A DNA stretch of 64,000 nucleotides from Trebouxia sp. TZW2008. Taxonomy: Eukaryota > Chlorophyta > Trebouxiophyceae > Trebouxiales > Trebouxiaceae. Below are positions 1 through 11,359 of the stretch, piece after piece. The notes under the pieces were generated by a model. The model was given only the letters and a program-made list of their open reading frames with translations. It searched no databases and was not told where the DNA came from. The number at the start of each line of letters is the position of its first letter. Position 1 is the stretch's first letter. The stretch spans positions 1,561 through 65,560 of the forward strand of contig BDIU01000342.1 of the NCBI GenBank assembly GCA_002118135.1, in the 5' to 3' direction. A program made the translations under genes and the position numbers.

Positions 1-335
1 GGCACTCTGCTCAGGACAGGCCAGCTGCCGCTGGAATCTTAGAAGACATGCTGGAGCATGAAGGGCTGGAAAATTCAGAAGTTCAGACTTTGCCAAAGGA
101 AGAGTGTGATAGACTAGGCATATACAAGAGGCACATTTTTGATCCTAATGCTGATGGGCATAAAGATCAGCAAGATACAAGCCTTGCCGACACAATTGAC
201 TCCTTATCAGCTGAAGATGCTGCCATCACCAAAGTGCAATATATGCTTGATCTTTTCAAGCAGATTCCAGGGGTGCCAATGTCAGAAAAAATGGGACCCC
301 GACCAGTGTGCCCTATTCTTGGAATGTACATGTGA
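1..335 (+). CDS. C-terminal exon of an unrecognised gene
   Basis: An open frame runs from the left edge to TGA at 333-335. It ends in an acidic, helix-prone tail (residues such as LADTIDSLSAEDAAITKVQ) followed by GVPMSEKMGPRPVCPILGMYM-like residues. A possible splice acceptor (CTTAG) lies at 38-42, so the last coding exon could begin at 43 with the frame already open; an in-frame ATG at 48 is more likely internal. No family is recognised. Low-complexity DNA and a retroelement tail follow, which fits a 3' flank. The rest of the gene is outside the window. Confidence 0.4.
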   Translation, partial: HSAQDRPAAAGILEDMLEHEGLENSEVQTLPKEECDRLGIYKRHIFDPNADGHKDQQDTSLADTIDSLSAEDAAITKVQYMLDLFKQIPGVPMSEKMGPRPVCPILGMYM

Positions 336-751
336 TATAATAGTACTAGTGGCACACACGTCACAATTGCTTGCATGTGATGTTCACGTGTGGAGCGGCT
401 GACAATTGGCTGCAGATCTGGCATCCACTTTGTTTAGGCAGACAGTGTACAATATGTCGACCAGAAATCGGGTTTGTGCAACTTGACATCCTTTTGTACC
501 ATGACATGGACGTTGAATGGCTTTTGATGTTTGCAGTAAAAAAAACACTATTTGTCAACTGATGCCTGTGCGTGAGATAGGTTTGATGCAGTGACGAGCT
601 AGTGCACAAGAACAAAAGCATGCATGTTTAGTTACATTACGCTAGAGCGGATGGGTCTGCGGTCTGACATACACATGAGAGATGGCTTTGTAGTTGCTCA
701 GGCGGTTGCCGCTGCTATCAGTGGCCGTTATACAGGTGAGTGTGACAAGAC

Positions 752-885
752 TTCATACCAAGCTAATCACAAACAGACGGAAACAAACATTATGATTGCA
801 CTGGAGGGCAAACTGGAGGCCTCCAATCCAAAAGACCCCCCTGTTGGGTCCCAAGGACAGTAAAATTGATTGATTGATTGAATTG
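752..885 (+). mobile_element. Truncated non-LTR retroelement/SINE 3' end with TTGA tail
   Basis: About 100 bp (with a small GGGTCCC-type inverted motif) ends in GACAGTAAAATTGATTGATTG, a short (TTGA)n run. A unique 3' end that passes into a 4-bp microsatellite is typical of non-LTR retrotransposons and their SINEs in green algae. No coding region remains, so it would be 5'-truncated. It lies upstream of the transporter gene. The family cannot be named from one copy. Confidence 0.4.
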
Positions 886-1219
886 CCACTTGACCGGACT
901 CGACAAGCGCAAGTTGCGCTGCGCAATTGCCACTTCACCCGCGGCCGATCGCCACTCACCAGCTGCGCCGAAAGGCCTTGAGCCATACCGCAGCACCGTT
1001 CGCCAGCTCCAGGCCACGCACGTTTTGTTCTTGAAGTCGATCGAGCACCGATTGACAAGTTTGTGTAGCGACTCTCAAACAAGATCGTTCTGTTGCATTG
1101 TGAGTCTGTATTCCGTCATTTAGCACATGCGTGAACAGGAGTGAGATTGCCACCATTTTTTGCTAGTCGCTTGCAACTACAAAGGGCCAAGATGCTGATC
1201 ACAGTGCTTTGACAAGTTT

Positions 1220-4200
1220 ATGTTTGAAGACAATGCCAGTCTGCAGCCTCTCCCCGTAGAACCACCCCAGGGCTTGCCAGAAAGGAAAACCCTTGACGAT
1301 GAAACATCAGTTGCAGCTGAGTCCGATCTTGCTGCTTTGCAACTGGAAAAGCAGGGCCTTCTGGCTCGGCATTGCGGGACAGTTTCAGAAGGTGAGTCAA
1401 AATCATACTCTGTTTTTATTCAGATGTGGTTGCATCCAAGCCCACATGCTGGATGCAATGGGCTTCCAGTTGCATTCAAACTGGCACTGGATGCAGTACA
1501 ATGATCAAACATCGTACAATGTGCTCAATACTTGACAACATGTTGCTGCAGATGCATCCCTGGTCCTGCCAAACTTTCCAAAGCAGAAGCGCCGCTACTA
1601 CTCTGCAGCCATGTTCTGCCTTGTTGCAACCTTGTTGTCAGCTGATCAGAACCTGCTTGCCCCTAACTTGACAGCAGTGGCGTCAGATTTCGGCTTTGAT
1701 GACAACGAACGCGACAAATACTTGGGAGGCTTCATCTCAGCAGCGTTCTTCCTGCTTGGTGCTCCTGCGGCGCTGATCGTTGGCTACCTGTCAGACACCA
1801 TGAACAGGGCCAAGCTGTTGTTCTGGGTGGTTGTTCTAGGTAAGTGTCTGCCTGCAGCTCAGCAGCAATATGTAATGCAGAGACCGCAGCTGTGACCAGC
1901 TGCGTGATGGAGTACTGGCTAGAGCAGTGATGTAACGTGAATTGAGATATGCTTGAATTTCAAATTGTAGTGTACATAGCCTTTGTCTAGGGCACTAAAG
2001 GATTGCCTTACATTTCCAACTGCATAATGTCATGTCATCCTTCCTTCACCTCCATCTCATGTCTGCCTGATGACAGCAAATATGGTTTGCAGTTTGCAGG
2101 TGAGGGTCCGTGCCTTCTGACCTACCTAGTCACACGCTACTGGCAGCTATTTGTGCTGAGGGCAATGACAGGCATCAGCATTGGTGGCTGCCTGCCGTTG
2201 GTCTTCAATCTGCTTGGAGATCTGTTTGACGCTCAGCACAGAGCCAATGTGCTGTCAGGAGTGCTGATTGCCACAGGGGCGGGCACTGCCATAGGTCAAG
2301 CCTTAGCAGGGCTCATAGGTCTGTTTTCAAACTTTGTTTGATTGTGGCATTCATGCACCTGGTGCATTTTGTCTTGCAATCAGGTGGTGGCTGGTGATGT
2401 GCTGATTGCCACAGCGGGAGGCACTGCCAAAGGGCGTGCGTCAGCAGGGCTGATAGGTGTGTGTGCAGCAATCTTCTGCCCTGATTTACAAAGGCATTGA
2501 CGGAAAACATGCATGTTCATTCGTTCTTGTTGCCATCATCTTGCAGCATGTATTGCATGGTGTTGGTGTGTTGTGTTGATGGTGTCTTGTCCTTGATGCT
2601 GCTACTTTGTGATGAGGCAAAGCATAATGCTTGATCGCTTTGAAAGCATTCCAATGCCATCATCTGAGCAATTTATGCCACATCCTGCCAGAAATGACAT
2701 GTAACATTCCAATGCTATCATCTGAGCAAATCATGCCAGATCATGCCAGAAATGACATTTATGCAACTGTTCCAATTTCTTTGGTTGAAGAATGCAAATG
2801 TTCAGCATCCCTGAGTTCATCACCAATGTGACTTGATGTACAGGTCCTGCTACGAACTGGCGCTGGCCCTTTGTGATCATTGCCCTTCCAAGCTTGCTGG
2901 TCACTGGCGTCATGCTGGCCACTGTCTCAGAGCCCCCAAGGGGCATCACTGAGCCTGCCCTGCAGGTCAGGGCCTTCTGCCTCACTGCGTTGACTGCTCA
3001 TTATGCTGCTGTTGCCATTGCTGCATGGTCATCATATTTAGTTGCTGCATGTTGAGTGCCTGAGGATTGCTTGGGCACCCTGCTACGCTGTCCTTGTTTC
3101 TAGAGGCTGAAGTTAAGACAGCAGATTTGATTCAGTCTGAAATTTGGAGAATGTCTGTGTGTTCTCGAGCTCACATGCAGACAAAGCTACAGCACAATGC
3201 ATATGATGTATGCGATAGACACTTTTCTTATGAAAGTTTTTGCAGAATTCAAATGTACTGTTTGTCTGCATACTGTGTAATCCAACCCTAAGCCTTTACA
3301 AACTTTAAGAGTATGCAAGGCTGTGACTCCAGCTTAAAGCCATAAACGCAGTGGTCATTGCTTTGCTTGCGCAGGCAGAGTTTGCTGCAGATGCCAACTT
3401 TGTGTACAGTGAGCGCATAACCCTGAAGCAGTCCATTGCTCTGCTACGGGTGCGCACCAACCTCTTTGTCTTCATTCAAGGCCTGTTTGGCTGTCTGCCT
3501 TGGGGCGTGCTACTCACCTACCTCACGGATTACCTGGCTCAGAACAAGGGGCTGTCTGTGCCAACAGCAACAATGGTGCGTAGCCTGCTCTTGTGATGAA
3601 GCAACTATGCTGTACAGAGCTCTTGTCAATGAGTAATGCACAGCAAGTGCGTTGCGGCATCAGGCGCCGTGCTCAGTGCGTCATGTTCATCTGAGCTCAC
3701 AAGTCATCGCCAACAGGTAGCAATTCATTCAATCGTCCATTCACAAACGCATGCTAAACAGGCTCAGCAGGCCCAGCTAGGTATGTACTGGAGCGATTAA
3801 CTGTCTCCAATCAATTTGGTCCTGCGCGAACCTATATGCACTTTGCAATGCTGCACCTAGTAGGGTACTACCCTTTGGAGAAGTTATGCCCTGAAGCATA
3901 AGTTTTGTTGCTTTTAGGTGACCATCTGCTGGGGCCTGGGAGGGGGTGTGGGGGCCATTGGAGGGGGTGCCCTAGGGCAGTGGCTGTACAACAACATCAG
4001 CAAAGCCTCAATGCCCCTCTTCACCGGAATCACTGTGGCATCAGCAACAGTGCCCATGTGGTGGCTGACTAATGCCAACCTGATCACCACCCCAATCTTC
4101 TTCACTGTGGTGTTGGCAGTCACTGGAGGAATGCTATCAAGCACTGCTGGGCCATTGAACAAAGCTATGCTGCTGAATGTGAATGAACCTGAGACAAGGG

Positions 4201-4868
4201 GAGTTGCATTGGCTTGGCAAACCATGACTGATGATCTGGGGAAGGGGCTGGGGCCAGCGCTTGTTTCTGCCCTGATTTCTGCCCTGGGCAGGTGGGTAAT
4301 GCCTGTGCTTTATCTGTCTATGTTGTGACAGCATGCCTCATGAGGTGCTTTGCTCTCAATGATGAGGACAAATATCAGTCTCCCAAGGACCGATGGCCTT
4401 GCTATATTACCGTTGCATTCCGCTATATACTGTTACATCCCGTGCTGCAGAAGAGCACACTTCACGTTGCAAAAGCTGCGCCATCTTGACTGTGTGCATG
4501 TTTCACCACATGGAAGTCTTAGCTCTTGCACGTTTCATGCAAAAGTTTTTCTGTACCTAGTCAACACTTTGGAAGCAGATTCTCAAAACTGCATTGGTGA
4601 GCAAGCTTTGGAAAAATTGCCGACACCGCAAAATTTGGTCTTAACACTCTGCCGCCGTGATTCTCACAGTCTGTCATTCAACTGCAGGCAGTCAGCTTTC
4701 AACCTGGCCATTGCAGGGTGGCTACCCTGTGGGGCACTGTTGGCAATGGTTGCATTTACACTAGCCAGAGATGAAGCAGCTATGCAAGAGAGGCTGCTGC
4801 AGAAGGTGGACAATCCAGCAACACAAGCAACGTCGGTCCTGCCCACAGTGACAGACAGTCAAGCTTAA
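1220..4868 (+). CDS. Spinster-like major facilitator superfamily transporter
   Basis: Seven exons (1220-1391, 1552-1839, 2100-2318, 2844-2965, 3375-3575, 3918-4291, 4688-4868) join in phase to 518 codons with GT-AG introns. The first transmembrane part reads SADQNLLAPNLTAVASDFGF, followed by an MFS motif-A loop (GYLSDTMNRAKLL). Further blocks include LRAMTGISIGGCLPLVFNLL and GxG-rich helices in exon 6 (WGLGGGVGAIGGG). This is the layout of the 12-TM Spinster-like MFS proteins, putative sphingolipid or small organic solute carriers; the substrate cannot be told from sequence. The start is the first ATG of an exon whose N-terminus is acidic and cytosolic-looking. The C-terminus is a short hydrophilic tail. 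The intron after exon 3 holds a decayed copy of the exon 3 end. The family is firm; the Spinster subgroup is likely. Confidence 0.85.
2383..2459 (+). repeat. Decayed copy of transporter exon 3 end plus donor
   Basis: This stretch repeats the last ~75 bp of exon 3 (2240-2320): GTGCTGATTGCCACAG, then GGCACTGCCA, then GCAGGGCT, and finally a GATAGGTGTG donor in place of CATAGGTCTG. Substitutions are scattered through it. It lies in the intron just downstream of the real exon. Confidence 0.75.
2645..2762 (+). repeat. Intronic tandem duplication, ~58 bp period
   Basis: Two adjacent copies share CATTCCAATGC, ATCATCTGAGCAA and CCAGAAATGACAT. They lie wholly within transporter intron 3, so this is a local duplication with no exon sequence and a useful contrast to the exon-edge copies elsewhere. 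Confidence 0.75.
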
Positions 4869-5814
4869 TGATGTTTCAGACATAAACAGCAAGCTGTCAT
4901 ATGACATAGACTTGTTGCATGCTTGAGTCTTCGATGGCTTGCCAATTATTTGAGCTGATTGCAGTGCACATTCAATGCTGCATTCAATTTGCAGCTGCCA
5001 TTGCCGTTCCTGACAAGCGCAATTATTACATACAGTACTGTATTGGTTCATTGTTGACATCGTCTGTTGGCCCCCCTGCTGTCCTTCGGGTTGGATTTCT
5101 AAAGAGCTCAAGATAAATTTCCTAGAGGTCAAAGGTCATCGAAGGTTTTCCAATTTCGCTTCCGAGATCGAGCAATTATGTGCTTGGTCTGTGGAGACAG
5201 ATTGCGCGCAAACATGCGTTCAGATATAACTCTGGCTGACAACTCAAAGGGGCTGTCCGTGTTTCGTTTGACGTGTAGTAATGAAGGGCCACGAGTAAGC
5301 TATTGCGGATCTCATTCATAGAACATGTCGCAACAATAATGCCAATGATTGCTCAAGCTATTGCGCATGATAACTAATGATGGTCAATCAACAGATATGT
5401 ATAATAACTAGAAGACTTGTTTGCCAACAATGGCTCTCGTTAGCTAACATGTCAAGAGGGCAATCAACATGTAGATAGTCAGAGTGCAAGTCAAGCTGTG
5501 ACGAATTAGCGCAAGAGCGACATCCCAAAGTGGGTAGTGTTCAGACAACACCTTTAGTTCGATGTCGGCTACAAGACAACCTCAACACAGTGATTGGTTG
5601 ATGACTATCTCATTGCCTAAGTGTACAGTCAGCAGTCTGGATACTTGAGTATGATTAATTGATATGATCACGGCGTTACACAAGCATTTGAAAGTGGCCA
5701 AATAGTAAAAGATTGTGAACGGCAACTCTGGCACGACATCGATGAATGTGTGGTATGCTCACCTGCTATAAATCAAGCGATTCAAACGTCATCCTACATC
5801 TTATGTGCCTGCTA
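4869..5814. other. Intergenic stretch between convergent genes
   Basis: This is the 3' flank of the transporter (+) and of the Crinkler-like gene (-). No coding stretch, RNA gene or repeat could be supported. Confidence 0.6.
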
Positions 5815-8780
5815 CTATGGCAACATGGGCACAAGGCCTCCTTCTAACCGGAACTCCAACTCAGCCCCGAGCAAGGCAACATCATGCTGTTGTTGTATGA
5901 TAGCTAAAGGGGCAGCTCCTGCTGGCCACTGTATGCTTGAGTTTATGAATGGAGGGTAGCAATGCACCCCAGCAACGCCAGCCCAATCAAAGTCTACAAA
6001 TTTCACCCTCCATGACTGGCCGTCTTGCCTTGCCCACACATTGTGGAGCCGAAATTCTCCATGTGCAAAGCATTGGCCATTCACAACAATGCCATGTGCC
6101 GCGTGCAAAGCTTGCTGAATGGTTGGGGCTGCCAATTGCAGTTGATCAACATTTAGATGATCCAAGGTGCAGTACGTGTTTGGCAGCCACTCCATGATGA
6201 CTAGCTGTAAGGGGTCAATTGAGTCAATGACCTCAGTATGTAACAACTTGGGGGCCAAGCCCCTTGCAGCCCAGGCTCAATGCACGTCTAGACCATATCT
6301 GATGGCAAATTTGGCTGCCATTTGGACATTTGAGGAAGAGTCCCGACACCAATACAACACTTGATGTGGCGAGGCTTGAACCTTGTGAAACCTACACAAG
6401 CTCATATGACAACGTCAGAGACTAGGCAACAATGTTTGTGTTTGAGTAAGCCCACATCAAACAATGTTTGGTAATGCATCTAGTAATGACGGCACTCTAA
6501 TGACATCGTAACACCACAAAACCATCTGTTTTCTGTGCTGAATGACACTCAGCCCCATCAACTTGACCATACATACAGATGGAGGTAAAATCGTGGCTCT
6601 TTAAAAGCACACCACAAGGCATGTAAATACAGTTTGCGCAATCTTTTGATCCAAATCTCTGTTTTGTCATAATGTCATGAAGTCAACTCTTGCTAGATTA
6701 TGTTGTCGGCACATGACTTGGGTCTTGCGCATGCATCAAATAGCTTGCTAGGCAGAAGTATGTAGCATACACAATTATGGTTGCCGTCGTTGCCGTCTAG
6801 TCCATGTAGAAGCAAGGTTTGCATGCACTCAAGCGCATTGGTGATATGGAATATCAAACATCACCTGTGCAGCTGTGGGAGAATGCCCTCAGCAGACAAC
6901 GAAAGTCTATTGAGGCTTGATGCCAGCTTTGGACTGGCAAGACTGTGCTCTGCCACCAAGTCAGACATGCATTCTCTCAAAGCTTGCAGTCGGCAGGCCA
7001 CTCTCAACATTGCAGACTCTTGGCCAAGCAATGGTAGCAGATTCATCACATCAGTGAGCGGTTCATATTGTACCTTGTAAGTCCAAATCGCACCGCCAAT
7101 CCTGGAATACACACGAGTTCAATTTAGCCACAAGTAATTGCAACAACCAGAACGTGAAGTTGCACCGACATTTCAACCTACACGATGGTTTTATAACATG
7201 CATGCAACATCACAACCTAGTTGCTTCTCATGTACAATTTAAGGCGAGGTCAATAAGACTTTGGCCTACATTGCTGCACCATTGTTGCAGTCGTACGGGC
7301 TTTGCAAAGGGTTGGGCGTGACTGCCCAAACCTTACCTTAGGCTTGCCCCCATCAGCTCCAGGATAAAAGTAGGAGCAAATGACTGCCCAAGCTTGTTTG
7401 GGAAGGAGTGAGACCATATGGTAGTGAATCAAAGCCTGTGGTTGTGCCATGTCCTCTAGTCCAAGCTTGCACTCTGCTACCATGACCAGCCTGTTGCTGG
7501 CCTGCACCACACATCACCATTGTATGCAGCATTGAGCTCAGCACATTGCAGATTACTAGATTAGCAGATGTCACCGATGTACTTGGTGGAAAATAGTCCA
7601 TAGTCAAGCCTGTATGTTAACAAATATGACTGCAGCGTGCAACAGCAAATTGACTTGCATGAACATCATCTATGTCTGATCAAGAACGCTAGAACAACAC
7701 GCTTATGCAGTTGGCCCCACATCTTGATTCATGGACATCACCTGCATGCTAAAATCTGTGGAACACATTCCATCCCCTATGGAACTCAGACCAGCAACAG
7801 CGACAAAATACTCCTGAAAAACCTTTTGCATTACTGGTATGAAGTCTTTGACCTCTTTCTTGAAGTACCACTTTCCTGTCTCAACCAGCTTCTTTGTGAA
7901 TTGCAGCGTTTGGGCGTCGGGACAACAGTCGCTGGCTAGATGTAGGTATTTGGCAAAGACAGGATGGAAGACGATGATTGGTACCTGCAATACACCAACC
8001 CTTGGCACGGTCTGCCACGCAAAGGCCGCATTGTACGTAGAATGCGCAAGTGTACACACTAGTCCATTGAAGTGTCTATGAGCAAAACCAGAGGCTATGC
8101 CATATGTATTATGTGTAATACATGGTTGTGCATGCAGACTTGCCTGTGCCTCTGAAGCTCTGTAATTGAGGTAGACAGGGTCTTCATGATGTACTTTAAT
8201 GTCATTGGACTCGGTGGCCACAGCATAACCTTGCTCCATACGCATTCTGCTCATGTTCATTCCAGAAGGCAGCCCAATACGTGTGATTCGTGTGGTGTAT
8301 GCTGACTGTGAAGTGGAAGCCATTGGTGGCTCTGCAACATGTACCAGGCTTGCACCAGGCTTGCACCAGGCTTGCAATGGTCTGTGTTCAAGCACATAGT
8401 ATGCCTCAATGTGTTGAAATGACATTGAAGATTGTATGCGCAACAAGCCTTTCAAAGGTGTAGACATATCACTCAAGACAACTGTCAAAATAGACGCATG
8501 TGCAATAATGTGTGACATTGAGTGATTAGGAACTTTCACGTTGCAAGTTTGTGTGTTCACTAAATGGAGTACAATATGATACAAGTACAGGTCAGCCAGT
8601 GTGACGGCAGGGCTTACTTGATGCTTGGCTACGCAGGAGAATGTTCTCCTTCTCTTGCAGACTGAGCAGTTGACCACGAAGAAACTTCACCTTCTCTTCA
8701 TCTCCCCTGTCTTCTGCTGTTGCTAAGTCATCTTCAGCTTTGTATATTCTATGCTGTACTTTCTCCAGTTGACTATCCAT
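5815..8780 (-). pseudogene. Crinkler-like REase-kinase protein with in-frame TGA
   Basis: Six exons on the minus strand (8780-8618, 8481-8144, 7984-7742, 7501-7332, 7101-6865, 6391-5815) give 575 codons. The N-terminus (residues 1-54) is a charged coiled coil (DSQLEKVQHRIYKAEDDLA) like the header helices of Crinkler-type effectors. Near residue 258, VMVAECKLG fits the ExK of a PD-(D/E)XK nuclease. The C-terminal domain looks kinase-like: an AAKF lysine, FAHGEFRLHNVW in place of the HxD loop, and VKFVDFDWAG in place of DFG. Intron 2 has a CAG|GCAAGT donor (GC-AG). A TGA at 6279-6277 (codon ~422) interrupts otherwise continuous homology (GLDVH-stop-AWAARGLAP); one C-to-T change from CGA explains it. 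The exon 4 donor is set by frame and less certain. Crinkler-type nuclease-kinase fusions are known from oomycetes, fungi and some plants and algae; the function in this alga is unknown. It could be a recent pseudogene or make a nuclease-only product. Confidence 0.6.
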
Positions 8781-9347
8781 AATATTCAGTAGCAGAGTTG
8801 GTGTGCCACCTGAAGCACACACCAAAAAGGTCGAGCAAAGCCTTAAACTCATGATGCCAGTGCAGCGGACTGAAGGCTTTGCTGAAACATGTGGCAAGAC
8901 TCTGCAGTGCTACCAGTACCGAAAGTGGCAGTAATTGACTAGCAAAAGGTGCCTCAAGTAGCCAGTTGCAAATTGGAGCAAAGAATGCGCGAGAACGGCT
9001 TGAAATTGGACCAGGCAAACCGCAATAAGCAGGCTGAGCTGATGCCAGTATGTGGGTAGCATCACCTAAAGGGCAATGGCTGAACGGAGCGACTGTGAGT
9101 ACAACACTGACTTAGCACAGGACACGAGTCATTCGTTTTTCAAGACGTCGCCTGCGCAGACGCGAGGTTTCTCTCTCTCAGAACTGCTCTGTTGTGCCAA
9201 TTTTGCGAGGTCGAATTCCGCTTCTCCTGCTCACTCATATGCGGCTTGCAGGATTCTGCTTCAAGCTCCGCATTGAACGCTACTGACTGCGGATTGCAGC
9301 CGTTTGGGGATAAGTTTGGCTACTGCGCAGCATGAGGTCAAGCTAGG
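8781..9347. other. Intergenic, upstream of the Crinkler-like gene
   Basis: This should hold the promoter of the minus-strand gene. A 66-codon open frame at 9076-9276 shows no recognisable protein features. Nothing else was seen. Confidence 0.4.
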
Positions 9348-9429
9348 GCAAGTACACTTCCTTAGCAACTACTGCACAATCAAACGGGGATTTTGTGACA
9401 GACCGCTACAGCTTACGGTATGAGTCATT

Positions 9430-10171
9430 TAGTCACAGCAAAGGAGACTTCACGACCTGCGTAACAGCCGAACGCATCAATAATTGGGTGGTTATTGGAC
9501 TAAACCTGGAGCATGCCAACGCAGCTGGGCTGGTTTATTGCTTCATGCGCAGCGTCAGCTTGGCAGTTGTAACAGTGTATGCTCAAGTACTTCATCAGCA
9601 CATGGTGCATTCTGTGCTTGCAGCTTACCATCAGGAGGCCCCAGAGAGCCTCTGAATCTTGGTTGTTTGTGCTCAGGCATCCCAGACATAGCACAATGGC
9701 AATTGCAGCACAGCATGCTTGTCCAGAACTCATCCACATCGCACACTTTGCAGGTTTTGCCAAGCTGCCTGCGAAGTGCTGTTGTGGGCGTTGGAGCCAA
9801 ACCCTTGCTGACAGAGGAGAATTTGGCATCTCCATACGCCACAATGGTACTTCGCTTGCTCTGACTGATGGTGTTGCAAGCACTTTGCAAGGCTGCCTGC
9901 CGCCTTATTTTGTGCTTTTGTCTTAGCTTACGGTGGCATGGCTTGCCAAAGTATTCAGAAACAAGTGTTTCATGTTGCACTTTCCAGCGTATGTGCGTGC
10001 AGTATGCCTGGACATTGGCAACCTTGGGGGTAGGTGTTGCCAGCAGGGCTTGTTGTACAGATGGTGCACTGAGGAGCCATTGTCAGCTTTCGCTTTGTGT
10101 TCCCTGCAGCCGCTGACTTCTTGCCATCTGTGACAACCCTGTGATGGAAGCTGCGCTTCAGGCTTGCACAG
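9430..10171 (-). pseudogene. Fanzor fragment, left inverted copy
   Basis: Read on the minus strand, the copy enters from the spacer (a TGA stop precedes LLSAPSVQQALLATPTPKV). It continues through RKLRQKHKIRRQ-type basic helices to IVAYGDAKFSS and a zinc-ribbon half (CKVC and CCNC). An intron follows (GATG|GTAAGC to GCAG), and homology is lost just after its acceptor near 9445, so the RuvC-III part is missing. The motifs match Fanzor/OrfB proteins, RNA-guided nucleases related to TnpB. The copy lacks both termini and cannot encode an active enzyme. Confidence 0.65.
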
Positions 10172-10839
10172 AATGCTGGCAACACCTACCCCCAAGGTTG
10201 CCAATGTCCAGGCATTCTGCACGCACATACGCTGGAAAGTGCAACATGAAACACTTGTTTCTGAATACTTTGGCAAGCTATGCCATCGTAAGCTAAGACA
10301 AAAGCACAAAATAAGGCGGCAGGCAGCCTTGCAAAGTGCTTGCAACACCATCAGTCAGAGCANNNNNNNNNNNNNNNNNNNNNNNNNNNNNNNNNNNNNN
10401 NNNNNNNNNNNNNNNNNNNNNNNNNNNNNNNNNNNNNNNNNNNNNNNNNNNNNACAACCAAGATTCAGAGGCTCTTTGGGGCCTCCTGATGGTAAGCTGC
10501 AAGCACAGAATGCACCTTGTGCTGATGAAGTACTTGAGCATACACTGTTACAACTGCCAAGCTGACGCTGCGCATGAAGCAATAAACCAGCCCAGCTGCG
10601 TTGGCATGTTCCAGGGCTAGTCCAATAACCACCCAATTATTGATGCGTTCGGCTGTTATGCAGGTCGTGAAGTCTCCTATGCTGTGCGACTGTGCAAATC
10701 CACACAGTGTTTTCGCATGGTATGGAATCGGGACGTGAACGCTGCTATCAACATCCTGGAGCTAATGCTGACATTTTCGGCAGGACAAGCAAAACCCGCC
10801 TGCTGTCGTAGAGGTGTTATACTGCCTGCTCCTGCTTAG
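10172..10839 (+). pseudogene. Fanzor C-terminal fragment, right copy
   Basis: The frame opens with TPKVANVQAFCTHIRWKVQ and runs into the assembly gap. After it comes the intron (donor near 10491, acceptor near 10664), then the exon REVSYAVRLCKSTQCFRMVW and WNRDVNAAINILE, ending at TAG 10837-10839. The NRDVNAAINI block is the hallmark RuvC-III/Zn-ribbon end of TnpB, OrfB and Fanzor proteins; its Asp would be catalytic. The N-terminal half with RuvC-I is absent on this strand, so this is a 5'-truncated copy. Confidence 0.7.
10363..10453. other. Assembly gap of 91 N inside the Fanzor right arm
   Basis: There are 91 unresolved bases. The matching interval in the left arm (9667-9857) is 191 bp, so the gap length is probably only an estimate. 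Gaps in long inverted repeats are often assembly failures. Confidence 0.95.
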
Positions 10840-11188
10840 CAGCAGCTCTAGTCAAGTGTTAGGTCAGCTTCATGGGGCGACGGTGAGCGTGAGCGTAGAT
10901 TAGGGACTCCGATGATCGTATTACTGGGTGGCCTTATCATATACCATTTGGGTATGAGTCATCCTTTGTCTTGCACAAACCGAAAGCACACTTTGCAAGC
11001 TTCCACCTTCAGTGTCTATGCTGTCATCAAAAGTCAGCTGTGTGCAAGTACACTTCCTTAATAACCACTGTACATGCAGTAGGGCTTTTAGTGACACCTT
11101 GGCGGTCTACAACGTAAATAATACATGTCACTCATATTGTAGGGAGTGCTGGAAGCTTGGTTATTTGTAGCCATTCAGCGAATGTTTG

Positions 11189-11296
11189 CGTGCACCTCCA
11201 TGCTGCAACATAGTTTCTGCTGGTGTGTGTACAACTTGCTTGACTTTTGCTAAGCAAGGTAGTCCTTGGCAAGGGCTGCTGCATCTTCAGCGCAAG
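11189..11296 (-). repeat. Decayed copy of the oxidase terminal exon end
   Basis: This ~108-bp stretch repeats 11320-11430, the last codons, stop and start of the 3' UTR of the oxidase gene. On the minus strand it shows GCTGAAGATGCAGCAGCCC, then AAAAGTCAAGCAAGTTGTA. It lies immediately downstream of the stop codon in the direction of transcription. Confidence 0.75.
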
Positions 11297-11359
11297 TTTC
11301 ACTGATTGTTTATCCTTTGTGTGCACCTCTACACTGCAGTATAGTTTCTGCTGATGTGT

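Larger units (their letters stand above)
9348..11060. mobile_element. Fold-back Fanzor (eukaryotic TnpB-like) element relic
   Basis: Two partial Fanzor copies lie head to head as imperfect inverted arms (about 9445-10041 and 10172-10690) around a ~130-bp spacer. A 17-bp direct repeat, GCAAGTACACTTCCTTA, occurs at 9348-9364 and 11044-11060, outside both copies, with weaker similarity continuing beyond it. The arms differ by scattered substitutions, so they are not a simple mirror of one read. The right arm contains the assembly gap. No serine recombinase or other partner gene is visible. Confidence 0.6.

Noticed and set aside
6277..6279. Alternative genetic code with sense TGA
   Set aside because: TGA serves as a plain stop elsewhere (for example at 333-335 and in the last exon of the kinase-like gene), so one in-frame TGA is better explained by mutation.
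7703..8677. A 324-codon continuous open frame on the minus strand
   Set aside because: It is open by chance across two exons and two introns of the Crinkler-like gene. Splice sites and phase show that only parts of it are coding.
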